Of a stretch of DNA of 64,000 nt, positions 38,563 through 47,789 are shown piece by piece; the stretch's first letter is position 1; each line of letters opens with the position of its first letter. The stretch is from assembly GCA_963847675.1 (NCBI GenBank), contig CAWKAP010000007.1:43729-107728 (forward strand), given 5' to 3'. A program made the translations under genes and the position numbers. The notes under the pieces were generated by a model. The model worked only from the letters and a program-made list of their open reading frames with translations, was not told where the DNA came from and made no database searches. The DNA is from JADJWR01 sp963847675 (GTDB lineage: Bacteria; Pseudomonadota; Gammaproteobacteria; Burkholderiales; Burkholderiaceae_F).

Positions 38563-40671
38563 ATGCATCGATCATTGAAACTGTGTACGGCGCTGGCGGT
38601 CTCGGCGCTCGCCTACGTGCTGCAGCCCGCCCAGGCGCAGGCGCCCGGCGCCTCGCTGATGCCGGCCGACGGCGGCGCGAGCGCCGCCAAGCACTTCGAC
38701 CCGCTCGGCAAGCCGCCGTCGAAGTTCACGCTGGAATTGCGCAACGGCCAGAAGGCCCAGTTACCCTTCGCCGACAAGCGCGACTTCGACGAAGCCAAGC
38801 GCGGCTTCATCGCCGAGCCGCCCTACACCAAGATCATGGCCGACGCCGGCCACGTCGCCTGGGACATGGCGAGCTACGGCTGGCTGCTGACCGGCAAGGA
38901 CTTCGAGAGCATCCATCCGTCGCTGCAGCGGCAGGCGGTGCTGAACATGGCCTACGGCCTGTATGAGGTCGTCCCGGGGCGCATCTATCAGGTGCGCGGC
39001 TTCGACCTGGCCAACATCAGCTTCATCAAGGGCGACACCGGCTGGATCATCTACGACCCTCTGACGGCTGCCGAGACGTCGCGCGCGGCGCTCGCCTTCA
39101 TCAACGAAAAGCTCGGCAAGCGGCCGGTGGTGGCCGTGGTGTATTCGCACTCGCACGGTGACCACTTCGGCGGCGTGCGCGGCGTGGTCGACGAGGCCGA
39201 CGTGAAGAGCGGCAAGGTGATGCTCATCGCGGCCGACGGCTTCATGGAGGCGGCGATCTCCGAGAACGTCTTCGCCGGCAACGCCATGAACCGCCGGATG
39301 CAGTGGCAGTATGCGGTACTGCTGCAGCGCGGCCCGTTCGGGCACGTCGACCAGTCGATCGGCAAGAACGTCGCGGCGGGAAGCGCCGGTCTGATCGCAC
39401 CGAACCGCCTCATCTCGAAGGACTTCGAGGAGATCACGGTCGACGGCGTGAAGATGGTGTTCCAGAACGCGCCGGACACCGAGGCGCCGGTGCAGTTGAA
39501 CACCTGGTTCCCGCAGTTCAAGGCGCTTTGGACGGCGGAGATCGTCACCGGCACGATCCACAACATCTACACGACCCGGGGTGCCGCGGTGCGCAACGCG
39601 CACAACTGGTCGAAGGTGATCAACGAGGCGCTGTACAAGTTCGGCCAGGAGGCCGAGGTGATGTTCGCCTCGCACAGCTGGCCTCGCTGGGGCAACGACC
39701 GCATCCAGGAGGTCATGCGGGCGCAGCGCGACGCCTACGCCAACCTCAACAACCAGACGCTGCACCACGCCAACCGCGGCGTGACGATCAACGAGATCCA
39801 CAACGTGTACGAGGTGCCGAAGAGCCTGCAGCAGCAGTGGGCGGCACGCAGCTACCACGGCGACGTGCAGAACAACGTGCGCGGTGTGGTCAACCGCTTC
39901 CTCGGTCACTTCGACGGCAACCCGACCAACCTGATCCCGCTGTCGCCGAAAGACTCCGCGCCGCTGTACGTCGAGATGATGGGCGGCTCGGCGAAGATCA
40001 TCGCCAAGGGCGAGGAGCTGATCGCGCAGGGCAAGTACCTGCAGGCGACCGAGATCCTGAACCGGCTGGTGTTCGCCGAGCCGCAGAACCAGGCGGCGCG
40101 CCGGCTGCTTGCCGACGCGTTCGAGCAGCTCGGCTACCGCGCCGAGAGCACCAGCGTGCGCAACACCTTCCTGCAGGGCGCCTTCGAGCTGCGCAACGGC
40201 CTGCCCGGCGGCGTGCCGGTCCGATCCAGCGTCCCGGACGTCGTGCGCGCCATGTCGACGGAGCAGTGGCTCGACTTCGTCGCCATCAGCATGGACCCGA
40301 AGCGGGCCGAGGGACTCAAGTTCACGATCAACCTCGTGACGCCGGACAATGGCGAGCGCTTCGTCGTCGAGATGAGCAACGCGACGCTCACCAGCGTCAA
40401 GGGCTTCCTGGCGCCGAAGCCGGACCTCACGGTGACGGTGAACCGCGCGGATCTCAATCAGGTGATGATGGGCGCGGCGTCGTTCGACGACCTGATCAAG
40501 GCCGGCAAGTCGAAGTTCGAAGGCGACCGGACCGGATTCGACCAGCTGCGCTCGATCCTCGTCCCGTTCACGCCGGACTTCGAGATCCTCCCCGGCACGG
40601 CGCCGAAGCAGCGCGCCACCCCGCCCAAGCCGTTCGAGGTGCGCCAGCAGATCGATATCGAGATCGACTGA
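38563..40671 (+). CDS. SdsA-type alkyl sulfatase (metallo-beta-lactamase fold)
   Basis: 702 residues. Signal peptide (MHRSLKLCTALAVSALAY...AQA), then a metallo-beta-lactamase domain with the zinc motif SHSHGDHFGG (H196, H198, D200, H201), a dimerisation region and a C-terminal SCP2-like domain (about 570-690) that would bind the alkyl chain. This is the SdsA1 layout: it hydrolyses primary alkyl sulfates such as SDS to alcohol and sulfate. RBS GAGGAATTC precedes ATG 38563. The FadL-type porin follows 16 bases later. Family call is firm; chain-length range is unknown. Confidence 0.93.
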   Translation: MHRSLKLCTALAVSALAYVLQPAQAQAPGASLMPADGGASAAKHFDPLGKPPSKFTLELRNGQKAQLPFADKRDFDEAKRGFIAEPPYTKIMADAGHVAWDMASYGWLLTGKDFESIHPSLQRQAVLNMAYGLYEVVPGRIYQVRGFDLANISFIKGDTGWIIYDPLTAAETSRAALAFINEKLGKRPVVAVVYSHSHGDHFGGVRGVVDEADVKSGKVMLIAADGFMEAAISENVFAGNAMNRRMQWQYAVLLQRGPFGHVDQSIGKNVAAGSAGLIAPNRLISKDFEEITVDGVKMVFQNAPDTEAPVQLNTWFPQFKALWTAEIVTGTIHNIYTTRGAAVRNAHNWSKVINEALYKFGQEAEVMFASHSWPRWGNDRIQEVMRAQRDAYANLNNQTLHHANRGVTINEIHNVYEVPKSLQQQWAARSYHGDVQNNVRGVVNRFLGHFDGNPTNLIPLSPKDSAPLYVEMMGGSAKIIAKGEELIAQGKYLQATEILNRLVFAEPQNQAARRLLADAFEQLGYRAESTSVRNTFLQGAFELRNGLPGGVPVRSSVPDVVRAMSTEQWLDFVAISMDPKRAEGLKFTINLVTPDNGERFVVEMSNATLTSVKGFLAPKPDLTVTVNRADLNQVMMGAASFDDLIKAGKSKFEGDRTGFDQLRSILVPFTPDFEILPGTAPKQRATPPKPFEVRQQIDIEID

Positions 40672-40687
40672 TCGGCAAGGAGAACCC

Positions 40688-42004
40688 ATGGCGCGATCTG
40701 CAGCCTTCAAGCGAGCAGCGGCGGCGGCGCTGGCCACGGGCCTTTGCAGCGCAGGCCCCGCCGCGGCGGGCGGGCTGCTGCTGTACGAGTTCGGCACCGC
40801 CGAGCCCGGTCTGGCGGCAGCCGGCTACGCGGCGCGGGCGCAGGACGCCTCCACCGCGTTCACCAACCCGGCCGGCATGACGCGGCTGGAGGGCACGCAG
40901 GCGATGGCCGGCGGACAGCTGATGTGGCTGAACAACCGCTTCTCGATCGGCGACGGCACGTCGCCGGGGCTCGGCGGCAACAGCGGCGGCCGCGCGATCG
41001 GCACAAACGGATTCGTGCCGGGAGCCGGCGCGTTCGTCACCCACAGCCTCTCGCCGGACGTCACGCTCGGCTTCTCGATCGCCGGCAACTTCGGCTCGAT
41101 CATCGACTACGACGAGGCGTGGGTCGGCCGTTACCGCGCGCAGCAGGCCACCCTGCTCGGCGTCCAGTTCGTGCCGTCGGTGGCCTACCGCGTAAACGAC
41201 AAGCTGTCGGTCGGTGCCGGGATCAATGCCGTCTACGGCATCTTCAAGCAGCAGGTCGCGGTCAACAACGTGCTTCCGTCGGCCGCCGACGGCAGGCTCG
41301 AGCTGGATGACAAGGCCTGGGGCCTCGGCGGCAACGTCGGCCTGCTCTACGAAATCAAGCCCGGGACGCGCGTCGGGCTGACGTGGACCTCGCAGGTCGA
41401 CCTCGACTTCACGGCACCGGCGCAGTTTTCCGGCCTCGGCCCCGCGCTCTCGGCGCTGCTGGCCTCGCGCGGACTGCTCGACGCGCAACTGAGCATCGGC
41501 ACCCGGATACCGCAGCAGGTCATGGCCAGCGGCTTCGCGCAGATCGACGAGCGCTGGGCCGTGCTCGGCAATGTCGGCTGGCAGCAGTGGTCGAAGTTCG
41601 GCCAGGTCGCGATCGGCATCGACAACGCGGCCAATCCGGTCGCGCTCACCACCAGCATTCCGTTCAAGGACACCTGGCACGTCGCCGCCGGTGCGCAGTA
41701 CCGGCTGAGCGATCCCTGGCGCCTGAACTTCGGCGTCGCCTACGACTCGGGCTTCCAGGACGGCGACAGCGTGTCGCCGCTGCTGCCGGTGAACGCCGCC
41801 TGGCGCTTCGGCGTCGGCGGCGAGCAGCAGATCAGCCGTTCTGTCAAGTGGGGCATCGCCGGCGAGCTGCTCTACGGCGGGACGCTGGACGTGAACCAGC
41901 GTAGTGTCCTGCCTCCGGCCGCCGGCGGCCGCGGCAACCTGGTGGGCTCGTACGACAACACGGCTTCCGTGGTCGTCTCCGTCTACGGCAACTGGACCTT
42001 CTGA
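40688..42004 (+). CDS. OmpP1/FadL-family outer membrane hydrophobe channel
   Basis: 438 residues. Signal peptide ending around SAGPAAA, then the typical GYAARAQDASTAFTNPAGMTRL hatch-like N-terminus of FadL and many amphipathic beta strands ending in aromatic VSVYGNWTF. FadL proteins move long-chain or hydrophobic compounds across the outer membrane. RBS CAAGGAGAAC precedes ATG 40688. The 16-base spacing from the alkylsulfatase suggests co-transcription, so it probably imports or releases alkyl sulfates or the resulting alcohols (inference). Confidence 0.9.
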   Translation: MARSAAFKRAAAAALATGLCSAGPAAAGGLLLYEFGTAEPGLAAAGYAARAQDASTAFTNPAGMTRLEGTQAMAGGQLMWLNNRFSIGDGTSPGLGGNSGGRAIGTNGFVPGAGAFVTHSLSPDVTLGFSIAGNFGSIIDYDEAWVGRYRAQQATLLGVQFVPSVAYRVNDKLSVGAGINAVYGIFKQQVAVNNVLPSAADGRLELDDKAWGLGGNVGLLYEIKPGTRVGLTWTSQVDLDFTAPAQFSGLGPALSALLASRGLLDAQLSIGTRIPQQVMASGFAQIDERWAVLGNVGWQQWSKFGQVAIGIDNAANPVALTTSIPFKDTWHVAAGAQYRLSDPWRLNFGVAYDSGFQDGDSVSPLLPVNAAWRFGVGGEQQISRSVKWGIAGELLYGGTLDVNQRSVLPPAAGGRGNLVGSYDNTASVVVSVYGNWTF

Positions 42005-42180
42005 TGGGGCGCAAGTCGCGCGCGGTCCGCGACGCCGAAAATTCGACGAGATGCGAGATGTGAATTCAGAGCGCGCGCAGCCGGCCTTTCCGGCCTGCGC
42101 CGTGCTTTCTGGTACGACCGGGCGACCGGTTCATTGCAGTGGGCAACACCTTTTCCTCAAACATGCGAAGGATCCAATTC

Positions 42181-42762
42181 GTGGACAAGCAAAGACGTAA
42201 CCTCATCGCCACCGGCGCCGGGCTGGCGGTACTGACACTGGCAGGCGCCGGATGCACGACGACCTCGGACACCGGCGGTGACCCCGCCGCCCGGCGGCAG
42301 GCAATCGACGCCGCGGCCGACAGCGCGCTGTCGCGGCTTTACGCACAGCACGCCGGCTCGAAGGAACTCATCAACTCGGCGCGCGGCGTGCTCATCTTCC
42401 CGACCGTCGTCTCGGCCGGCTTCATCGTCGGCGCCTCGAGCGGGCAAGGCGTCCTGCGCAAGGGCGGCAAGACAGCGGAGTACTTCAGGATGACCGAGGG
42501 TGCGGTCGGCCTGCTGGCCGGCGCGCAGTCGCAGGCGGTGTTCATCCTGTTCATGACGGACGGCGCACTGAAGCGTTTCGAGTCCAGCAGCGGCTGGGTT
42601 GCCGGAGCGGACGCCAACATCACGATGATCAACGTCGGCGCCAATGCGCAGGTCACGACCCAGACCGCGCAGCAGGAAATCATCGGCTTCGTGATGACCA
42701 ATGCCGGCCTGATGGGCAACGTCAGCCTCAACGGCAGCCGCATCACGCGCCTGAGCTTGTAG
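42181..42762 (+). CDS. SYLF-domain (YSC84-related) lipoprotein
   Basis: About 193 residues from GTG 42181, chosen for its GAAGGA site; an ATG at 42163 is an alternative. The N-terminus has a lipobox-like LAGAGCTTT, so a lipoprotein is likely. The SYLF domain is visible in LYAQHAGSKELINSARGVLIFP and the GVLRKGGKTAEYFRMTEG and GLLAGAQSQAVFILFMTDGAL stretches. SYLF proteins bind lipids; the bacterial role is unknown. Confidence 0.85.
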   Translation: MDKQRRNLIATGAGLAVLTLAGAGCTTTSDTGGDPAARRQAIDAAADSALSRLYAQHAGSKELINSARGVLIFPTVVSAGFIVGASSGQGVLRKGGKTAEYFRMTEGAVGLLAGAQSQAVFILFMTDGALKRFESSSGWVAGADANITMINVGANAQVTTQTAQQEIIGFVMTNAGLMGNVSLNGSRITRLSL

Positions 42763-42775
42763 TCTCAGTTGCCAA

Positions 42776-42806
42776 TTCGCCGTGGCCGCGCTGCGGCCGC
42801 GGCGAA
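42776..42806 (+). terminator. Hairpin without T run after the SYLF gene
   Basis: TTCGCCGTGGCC and GGCCGCGGCGAA pair with one mismatch around a short loop, 13 bases after the stop. No T run follows. It may be a transcript end or stabiliser; a classic intrinsic terminator is not shown. Confidence 0.4.
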
Positions 42807-42938
42807 CTGGCCTGCCGTCGCAGTGCAAGCGGAACCGTGGCATCCGTACCGCGGGCGCCGACGGTCGCGGCTCGCTGATCTTTCGCGCACTTCGTGCGCT
42901 GCGGCGCCACCTGCGCCGCGTCAACGGACAAATCTGCA

Positions 42939-43977
42939 ATGAAAGATACAAAGCGAAAGCCGGTCCTGGTCGATCTCGGCCTGCAGGGCGGCGGCGCGCA
43001 CGGCGCCTTCACCTGGGGCGTGCTCGACCGCCTGCTGGAGGAGCCGTGGCTGACCTACGACGGCATCTCCGGCACCTCGGCCGGCGCGATGAACGCGGCG
43101 GTGATGGTCGACGGCTACGCCGCCGGCGGCGCGGACGGCGCGCGACAGGCGCTCGAGCGCTTCTGGCGCGCGTGTCGGATGCCGCGCGGATGCAGCCCGA
43201 TGCAGCGCGGACCGCTGGAGATGCTGACCGGCAACTGGACGCTGGACTACTCGCCGGTGTTCGTCGCGATGGACATGGCGGCGCGGCTGATGTCGCCCTA
43301 TGACACGAACCCGCTGCGGCACCAATCCGCTGCGCGCAGATCCTGCACGACTGCATCGACTTCGATCGCCTGGCGCAGGCGCCGATCAAGCTGTTCGTCA
43401 CCGCGACCAACGTGCGCACCGGGACGCGGCCGCGTCTTCCGCAACGCCGACGTATCACGCCCGACGTGCTGCTCGCCTCGGCCTGCCTGCCGACGATGTT
43501 CCAGGCGGTCGAGATCGACGGCGAGCCCTACTGGGACGGCGGCTATTCGGGCAACCCGTCGCATGGCGCCGCTGATCCGGGAGTGCTCGTCGCGCGACAC
43601 CATCATCGTGCAGATCAACCCGATCGAGCGTCCCGGAACGCCGCGCACCGCGCGCGAGATCCACAACCGGCTGAACGAGATCGCCTTCAACTCGGTCCTG
43701 ATCAAGGAACTGCCGGGCCGCGGCGCTGCTGCGGCAGGTCGCCGATCCCGGCACCGGCGAGAGGCGCGCTGCTGGCGAAGATGCGCATGCATCGCATCGC
43801 CAGCGACGTCATGCTCGACCTGGGCTACTCGTCGAAGCTGCTTGCCGAGTGGAATTTCTTCCTGATGCTGCGGGACGAGGGCCGCAAGCGCCGCTGCGCA
43901 GTTCCTCGACAGCGCACGGCGCCGACCTCGGCGTGCGCTCGACGCTCGACATCGACACGTACCTCGAAGGCATCTGA
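42939..43977 (+). CDS. Patatin-like phospholipase (many apparent indels)
   Basis: A patatin-type serine acyl hydrolase of about 340 residues. The oxyanion loop GLQGGGAHGAFTWG, the nucleophile motif GTSAGAM and the DGG motif in PYWDGGYSGNP are all present. The reading frame changes about ten times between about 43165 and 43912, almost every time by one inserted base. After correction the text follows the family through LGYSSKLLAEWNFFLMLRDEGR to TGA 43977. ATG 42939 was chosen at the family start MKDTKRKPVLVDLGLQGGG. A four-base gap to the GntP gene implies one operon. A role in polyester or lipid turnover is possible, not shown. Confidence 0.85.
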
Positions 43978-43981
43978 CGTC

Positions 43982-45433
43982 ATGGGCCTGCTCGGCATTC
44001 TCGTTGCGCTGGCGGTCCTGATGTGGCTGTCGTTCCGCGCCTGGAGCGTGCTGCTGCTGGCGCCGGCGGCGGCGCTGATCGTCGCGGCGTTCTCCGCCGA
44101 ACCGCTGCTGGCGCACTGGACGCACACGTTCATGGGAGCCGCGGCCGGCTTCGTGGCGCAGTTCTTTCCGCTGTTCCTGCTCGGCGCCCTGTTCGGCAAG
44201 CTGATGGAGGACAGCGGTTCGGTCGCCGCGATCGCCCGTTTCATGACGGCGAAGCTCGGCGCCAGGCGAGCGATCCTTGCCGTCGTGCTCGCCGGTGCGC
44301 TGGTGACCTACGGCGGGGTGAGCCTTTTCGTCGCGTTCTTCGTCATCGGCCCGATGGCCAGGCGCTTTTCCAGGCCGCCGACATTCCCCGACGGCTGATG
44401 CCGGCCGCGATCGCTCTGGGCACGACGACGTTCACGATGACGGCGATGCCCGGCACGCCGGCGATCCAGAACGCCATACCGATGCCGTTCTTCGGCACCA
44501 CGCCGTTCGCGGCGCCTGGCCTGGGCCTGATCGGCTCGGCCATCATGCTGGCCTTCGGCCTGGCCTGGCTGTCGCTATGCCGAGGCCGGCGCGCGTCGCC
44601 GCGGTGAAGGCTTTGCCGCCGCCGCCATGGACGCGACGCGGGTGGCCGAGGATCCGCTGGTCCGTGAGCGCGCGACCACTGCGAGCACGTTCGATCCACC
44701 GGAAGCAAGCCGCGGGAAACTGTCGACTCAAGAGCCGGGCTTCGCCGTTGCCATCGCGCCGCTGGTGGTGGTGGTCGCCGTCAACCTGCTGATGTCGTTC
44801 GTCGTCCTGGAGCGACTCGACATGGGCTTCCTCGGCGAGCAACGCTGGAGCGGGCTGTCGCTGGCGGCCGTCAGCGGCGTCTGGTCGGTCATCGTCGCGC
44901 TGATCTGCGCGATCGTCACCTTGCTGCTGCTCAACCGCAGTCGCCTGACGGCGGTGCGCGAGTCAATGGACGCCGGCGCCAACGCGTCGGTGCTGCCGGT
45001 GCTGAGCGTTGCCTGTCTGGTCGGCTTTGGCGCGGTGGTGGCAGCCATGCCGGCATTCGAACTGGTGCGCGACTGGGTCCTGTCGATCCAGGGCGGGCTT
45101 CTGGTGTCGCTGGCGCTGTCGACCAACATCCTTGCCGCGCTCACCGGCTCGGCCTCCGGCGGCATGACGATCGCACTCGACGCTCTCGGCACGACCTATC
45201 TCGCGCTGGCCGACGCGCAGGGCCTGGATCCCGCCGTGCTGCACCGTGTGGCGGCGATGGCGGCGGGCACGCTGGACAGCCTGCCGCACAACGGCGCCAT
45301 CGTGACACTGCTCGCCGTCTGCGGCTCGACGCACAGGGAAAGCTACTTTCACCTCGCCATGGCTGCCATCGTCGGCCCGATCGTCGCTCTCGTCGCCATC
45401 ATCGCGCTGGGCAGCGTGTTCGGTTCCTTCTAG
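43982..45433 (+). CDS. GntP-family permease (two apparent indels)
   Basis: About 480 residues with roughly a dozen membrane segments. The GALVTYGGVSLFVAFFVI and TTTFTMTAMPGTPAIQNAIPMP motifs mark the gluconate permease (GntP) family, which takes up gluconate, 3-hydroxybutyrate and related acids. The frame shifts at about 44359 (one base missing in MAQALFQAADIP) and about 44575 (one extra base in AWLSYAEAG). The last part is intact to TAG 45433. Following the patatin gene, a link to 3-hydroxybutyrate use is plausible but unproven. Confidence 0.85.
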
Positions 45434-45539
45434 TCGCCGTTGCGCCGGTACGGCAGCGCCTGCCGCCGTCCGCTCGGAGACCGGCAGACGGCGGAGCGCG
45501 CGCACCGGTCCGGAGCAATGAAGCGACAACTGCCCGTAC

Positions 45540-46871
45540 CTATTTCTCGCCTCGCGCCGCCGCCGTGTCCACGCGTTCCTCCGGCTTGGCCACCGGTTTC
45601 GTCCTGGACTGGATGGCGATGATCACCGGCACCAGCACCGAGGCGACGATGCCGGCGGCGAAGCCGTTGTTGTACAGGTTGAGCCCGGCGTGAACCGGAC
45701 CCACCGTCAGCGCCGCGGATGAATGGATGAAGCCGGCAACCACGCCCCAGTGCCATCCGAAGCGGCCGGCGATCGGCGCCAGCGTCGTGCCGAACAGCGC
45801 GGCGAGCAGGATCGACGGATCATCCGCATGCCATGGTTTCGCCAGCGAGCCGAGGAACACGCCGATCATGATCGGGACGATGTTGCGCGGATGCTTGCCG
45901 AACGCCGCGAAGCCAACGATCGTGAAGATCGCGCCGATCACCGGGCCGTTGAGGTCGCCGCCGACGGTCAGGATGTAGGCCATGCCGATCGCGCCGCAGA
46001 TGCCCATGTTGGCGAGCGTCGGACCGATGCCGGCCAGGGCAATGAAGTCGGTGGGCGACTGGCCGGTGCTGGCGATCACCTTCCTCAGCCCGGACGGGAC
46101 GTGCCGGTCGAACCAGAAGCCGAGGACGATCATCGAGGCGAACACGAGGGCAAGGAAGGTGCCGAGCAGGACGTTGTTGCCGGTCGTCCAGATGAACACC
46201 GGGTTCGGCACGAAGCCGTACGACTTGTACAGCGCGACGACCAGGGTGCCGACCAGGCCGGCGGTGAAGCCCATGTTGTAGAGGCTGTGGCCCATGTGTG
46301 CCTTGAACAGCTGCGCCGCGGCGGGAGCCAGGACGAAGCCGATGCCGAGGCCGGTGGCGATGGCGAGCGGCACGCTGACCGCGGCAGTGAGGCTGCCGCT
46401 GAACAGGATCTCGGAGAAGATCGGCGCCAGCGCCACGCCGAAGAACGCGGTGTTGATGTGGGTCGAGAACGACTCGCCCCTGAAACGCGAATAGAGCGCG
46501 ACGCCGATCACGATCGGCCAGATGTTCAGCAGGTTCTTGCCGAACAGCGCGAAACCGAGCACCAGAAAGAGGCATGCAACCGCCGCGCCGGTCATCTTCG
46601 CGCCGGTGCGGTAGTAGAAGAGGCATGCGCAGAGGGTCAGCAGGCCGGCGTTGACGAAACCGGCGCCGATGCCGCCGATGCCGAAGTAGTCGGTGAGCAG
46701 CGTGTCCCGCGAGACGATGATCGCCGCCAGGCCGCGCGCGACTTCGGCCGGACCGTCGACGGCGAGCCCGAACGCGACGAACGCCGCCGCATAGGCGGCG
46801 ACGACAACTAGAATGGTTCGGTCGGAAACCGGCCCCGGCTTCGCGACCGAGTGCGCTGAGTTCTCGGTCAT
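45540..46871 (-). CDS. DUF1576 family integral membrane protein
   Basis: 443 residues with about ten membrane helices. Repeated TTGNNVLLGTFLALV, GPTLANMGICGAIGMAY and HAGLNLYNNGFAAG stretches match the DUF1576 family of uncharacterised membrane proteins. Two internally similar halves can be seen (HSLYNMGFTAGLVG and NLYNNGFAAGIVA), typical of transporters with an inverted or direct repeat. It is convergent with the permease gene and divergent from urease. A transporter role is inference. Confidence 0.82.
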   Translation of the reverse strand: MTENSAHSVAKPGPVSDRTILVVVAAYAAAFVAFGLAVDGPAEVARGLAAIIVSRDTLLTDYFGIGGIGAGFVNAGLLTLCACLFYYRTGAKMTGAAVACLFLVLGFALFGKNLLNIWPIVIGVALYSRFRGESFSTHINTAFFGVALAPIFSEILFSGSLTAAVSVPLAIATGLGIGFVLAPAAAQLFKAHMGHSLYNMGFTAGLVGTLVVALYKSYGFVPNPVFIWTTGNNVLLGTFLALVFASMIVLGFWFDRHVPSGLRKVIASTGQSPTDFIALAGIGPTLANMGICGAIGMAYILTVGGDLNGPVIGAIFTIVGFAAFGKHPRNIVPIMIGVFLGSLAKPWHADDPSILLAALFGTTLAPIAGRFGWHWGVVAGFIHSSAALTVGPVHAGLNLYNNGFAAGIVASVLVPVIIAIQSRTKPVAKPEERVDTAAARGEK

Positions 46872-46906
46872 CTGCTCATACCGCGATCAAAAACAGGAAT
46901 CGGCCA

Positions 46907-46935
46907 TTGACGCGCCGACGGCCGCTCCGCTAGGT
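46907..46935 (+). promoter_or_regulatory. Candidate sigma70-type promoter of the urease operon
   Basis: TTGACG (46907-46912) and CTAGGT (46930-46935) are spaced by 17 bases, and lie about 47 bases before the ureA start. The -35 is good; the -10 is weak. No NtrC- or sigma54-type site was recognised. Confidence 0.35.
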
Positions 46936-46982
46936 TGCCCCGGTCCGCTCGACGACCGCCGACGACAACAAGGGGGATTTTC

Positions 46983-47285
46983 ATGCAACTGACGCCCAGG
47001 GAGTTCGACAAGCTTCTCGTCTACATGCTGGCCGAGGTGGCGCTGAAGCGCAAGGCGAAGGGCATCAAGCTCAACTACCCGGAAGCCGTCGCCGTCATCT
47101 CCGCGGCCGCCCTCGATGGCGCCCGTGCGGGCAAGACGATCGAGGAGGTGACGAAGGAAGCGCGCGCCGCGCTCAGCAAAGCCGACGTGATGGACGGCGT
47201 CGCCGATCTCATTCCGATGGTGCAGATCGAAGCGGTGTTCACCGACGGCAGCCGCCTCGTCACCGTCCACACGCCGATCCAGTGA
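46983..47285 (+). CDS. ureA: Urease gamma subunit
   Basis: 100 residues, the standard UreA length: MQLTPREFDKLLVYMLAEVALKRKAKGIKLNYPEAVAVIS with the conserved DGARAGKT and MVQIEAVFTDGSRLVTVHTPI end. UreA assembles with UreB and UreC to form the nickel urease that splits urea into ammonia and CO2. It starts the operon 111 bases after the divergent DUF1576 gene, and a GGGGG-containing site precedes ATG. Confidence 0.96.
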   Translation: MQLTPREFDKLLVYMLAEVALKRKAKGIKLNYPEAVAVISAAALDGARAGKTIEEVTKEARAALSKADVMDGVADLIPMVQIEAVFTDGSRLVTVHTPIQ

Positions 47286-47307
47286 CCACCGCGACAGGAG
47301 CGCAACC

Positions 47308-47761
47308 ATGGCAGCCGTCAAGAGTTTCCCCAGCCTCGCGCCCGACGTCGATCCGGCAACGGCCAAAGTGCCGGTCGGCGGCTATGTGTGCCGAAAGGAG
47401 GCCGTCTCGTTTCACGAAGAGCTGCCGGTCACGGCGCTGAAGGTGCGCAACACCGGCGACCGCCCGGTGCAGGTCGGCTCGCACTTCCACTTCTTCGAGG
47501 TCAACCGCGCGCTCGAGTTCGACCGCGCCGCCGCCTTCGGCCAGCACCTGAACATCCCGGCGTCGACGGCGATCCGCTTCGAGCCCGGCGACGAGCGCGA
47601 GGTGAACCTGGTGCCTTATCGTCGGCAAGCGCGCCGTCTACGGCTTCAACAACCTCGTCGACGGCGCCACGGCCGGCAAGACCGCCGAGGCGCGGAAGAG
47701 CAAGGCGATCGCGTCGGCCGCCAAGCGCGGCTTCCGCTCGCCGCCGGCGAAGAAGCGCTGA
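47308..47761 (+). CDS. ureB: Urease beta subunit (one apparent frameshift)
   Basis: About 150 residues. The family core is VPVGGYVCRKEAVSF ... VRNTGDRPVQVGSHFHFFEVNRALEFDRAAAFGQHLNIP. The frame breaks near 47616, where an extra T in CCTTATC explains the shift; the corrected text continues IVGKRAVYGFNNLVDGATAG and ends at TGA 47759-47761 with a basic tail. The RBS CAGGAGCG precedes ATG 47308. Subunit identity is firm. Confidence 0.9.
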
Positions 47762-47789
47762 GCCGCAGACCAATCACGAGAGGACCGCG

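Noticed and set aside
42885..42899. GCGCAC-TTC-GTGCGC hairpin before the patatin gene
   Set aside because: The stem is six bases with no T run and sits 40 bases before the start; too common in GC-rich DNA to call a regulator.
43165..43912. Programmed ribosomal frameshifting in the patatin gene
   Set aside because: There are about ten shifts without slippery heptamers or common context. Errors in the sequence are simpler.
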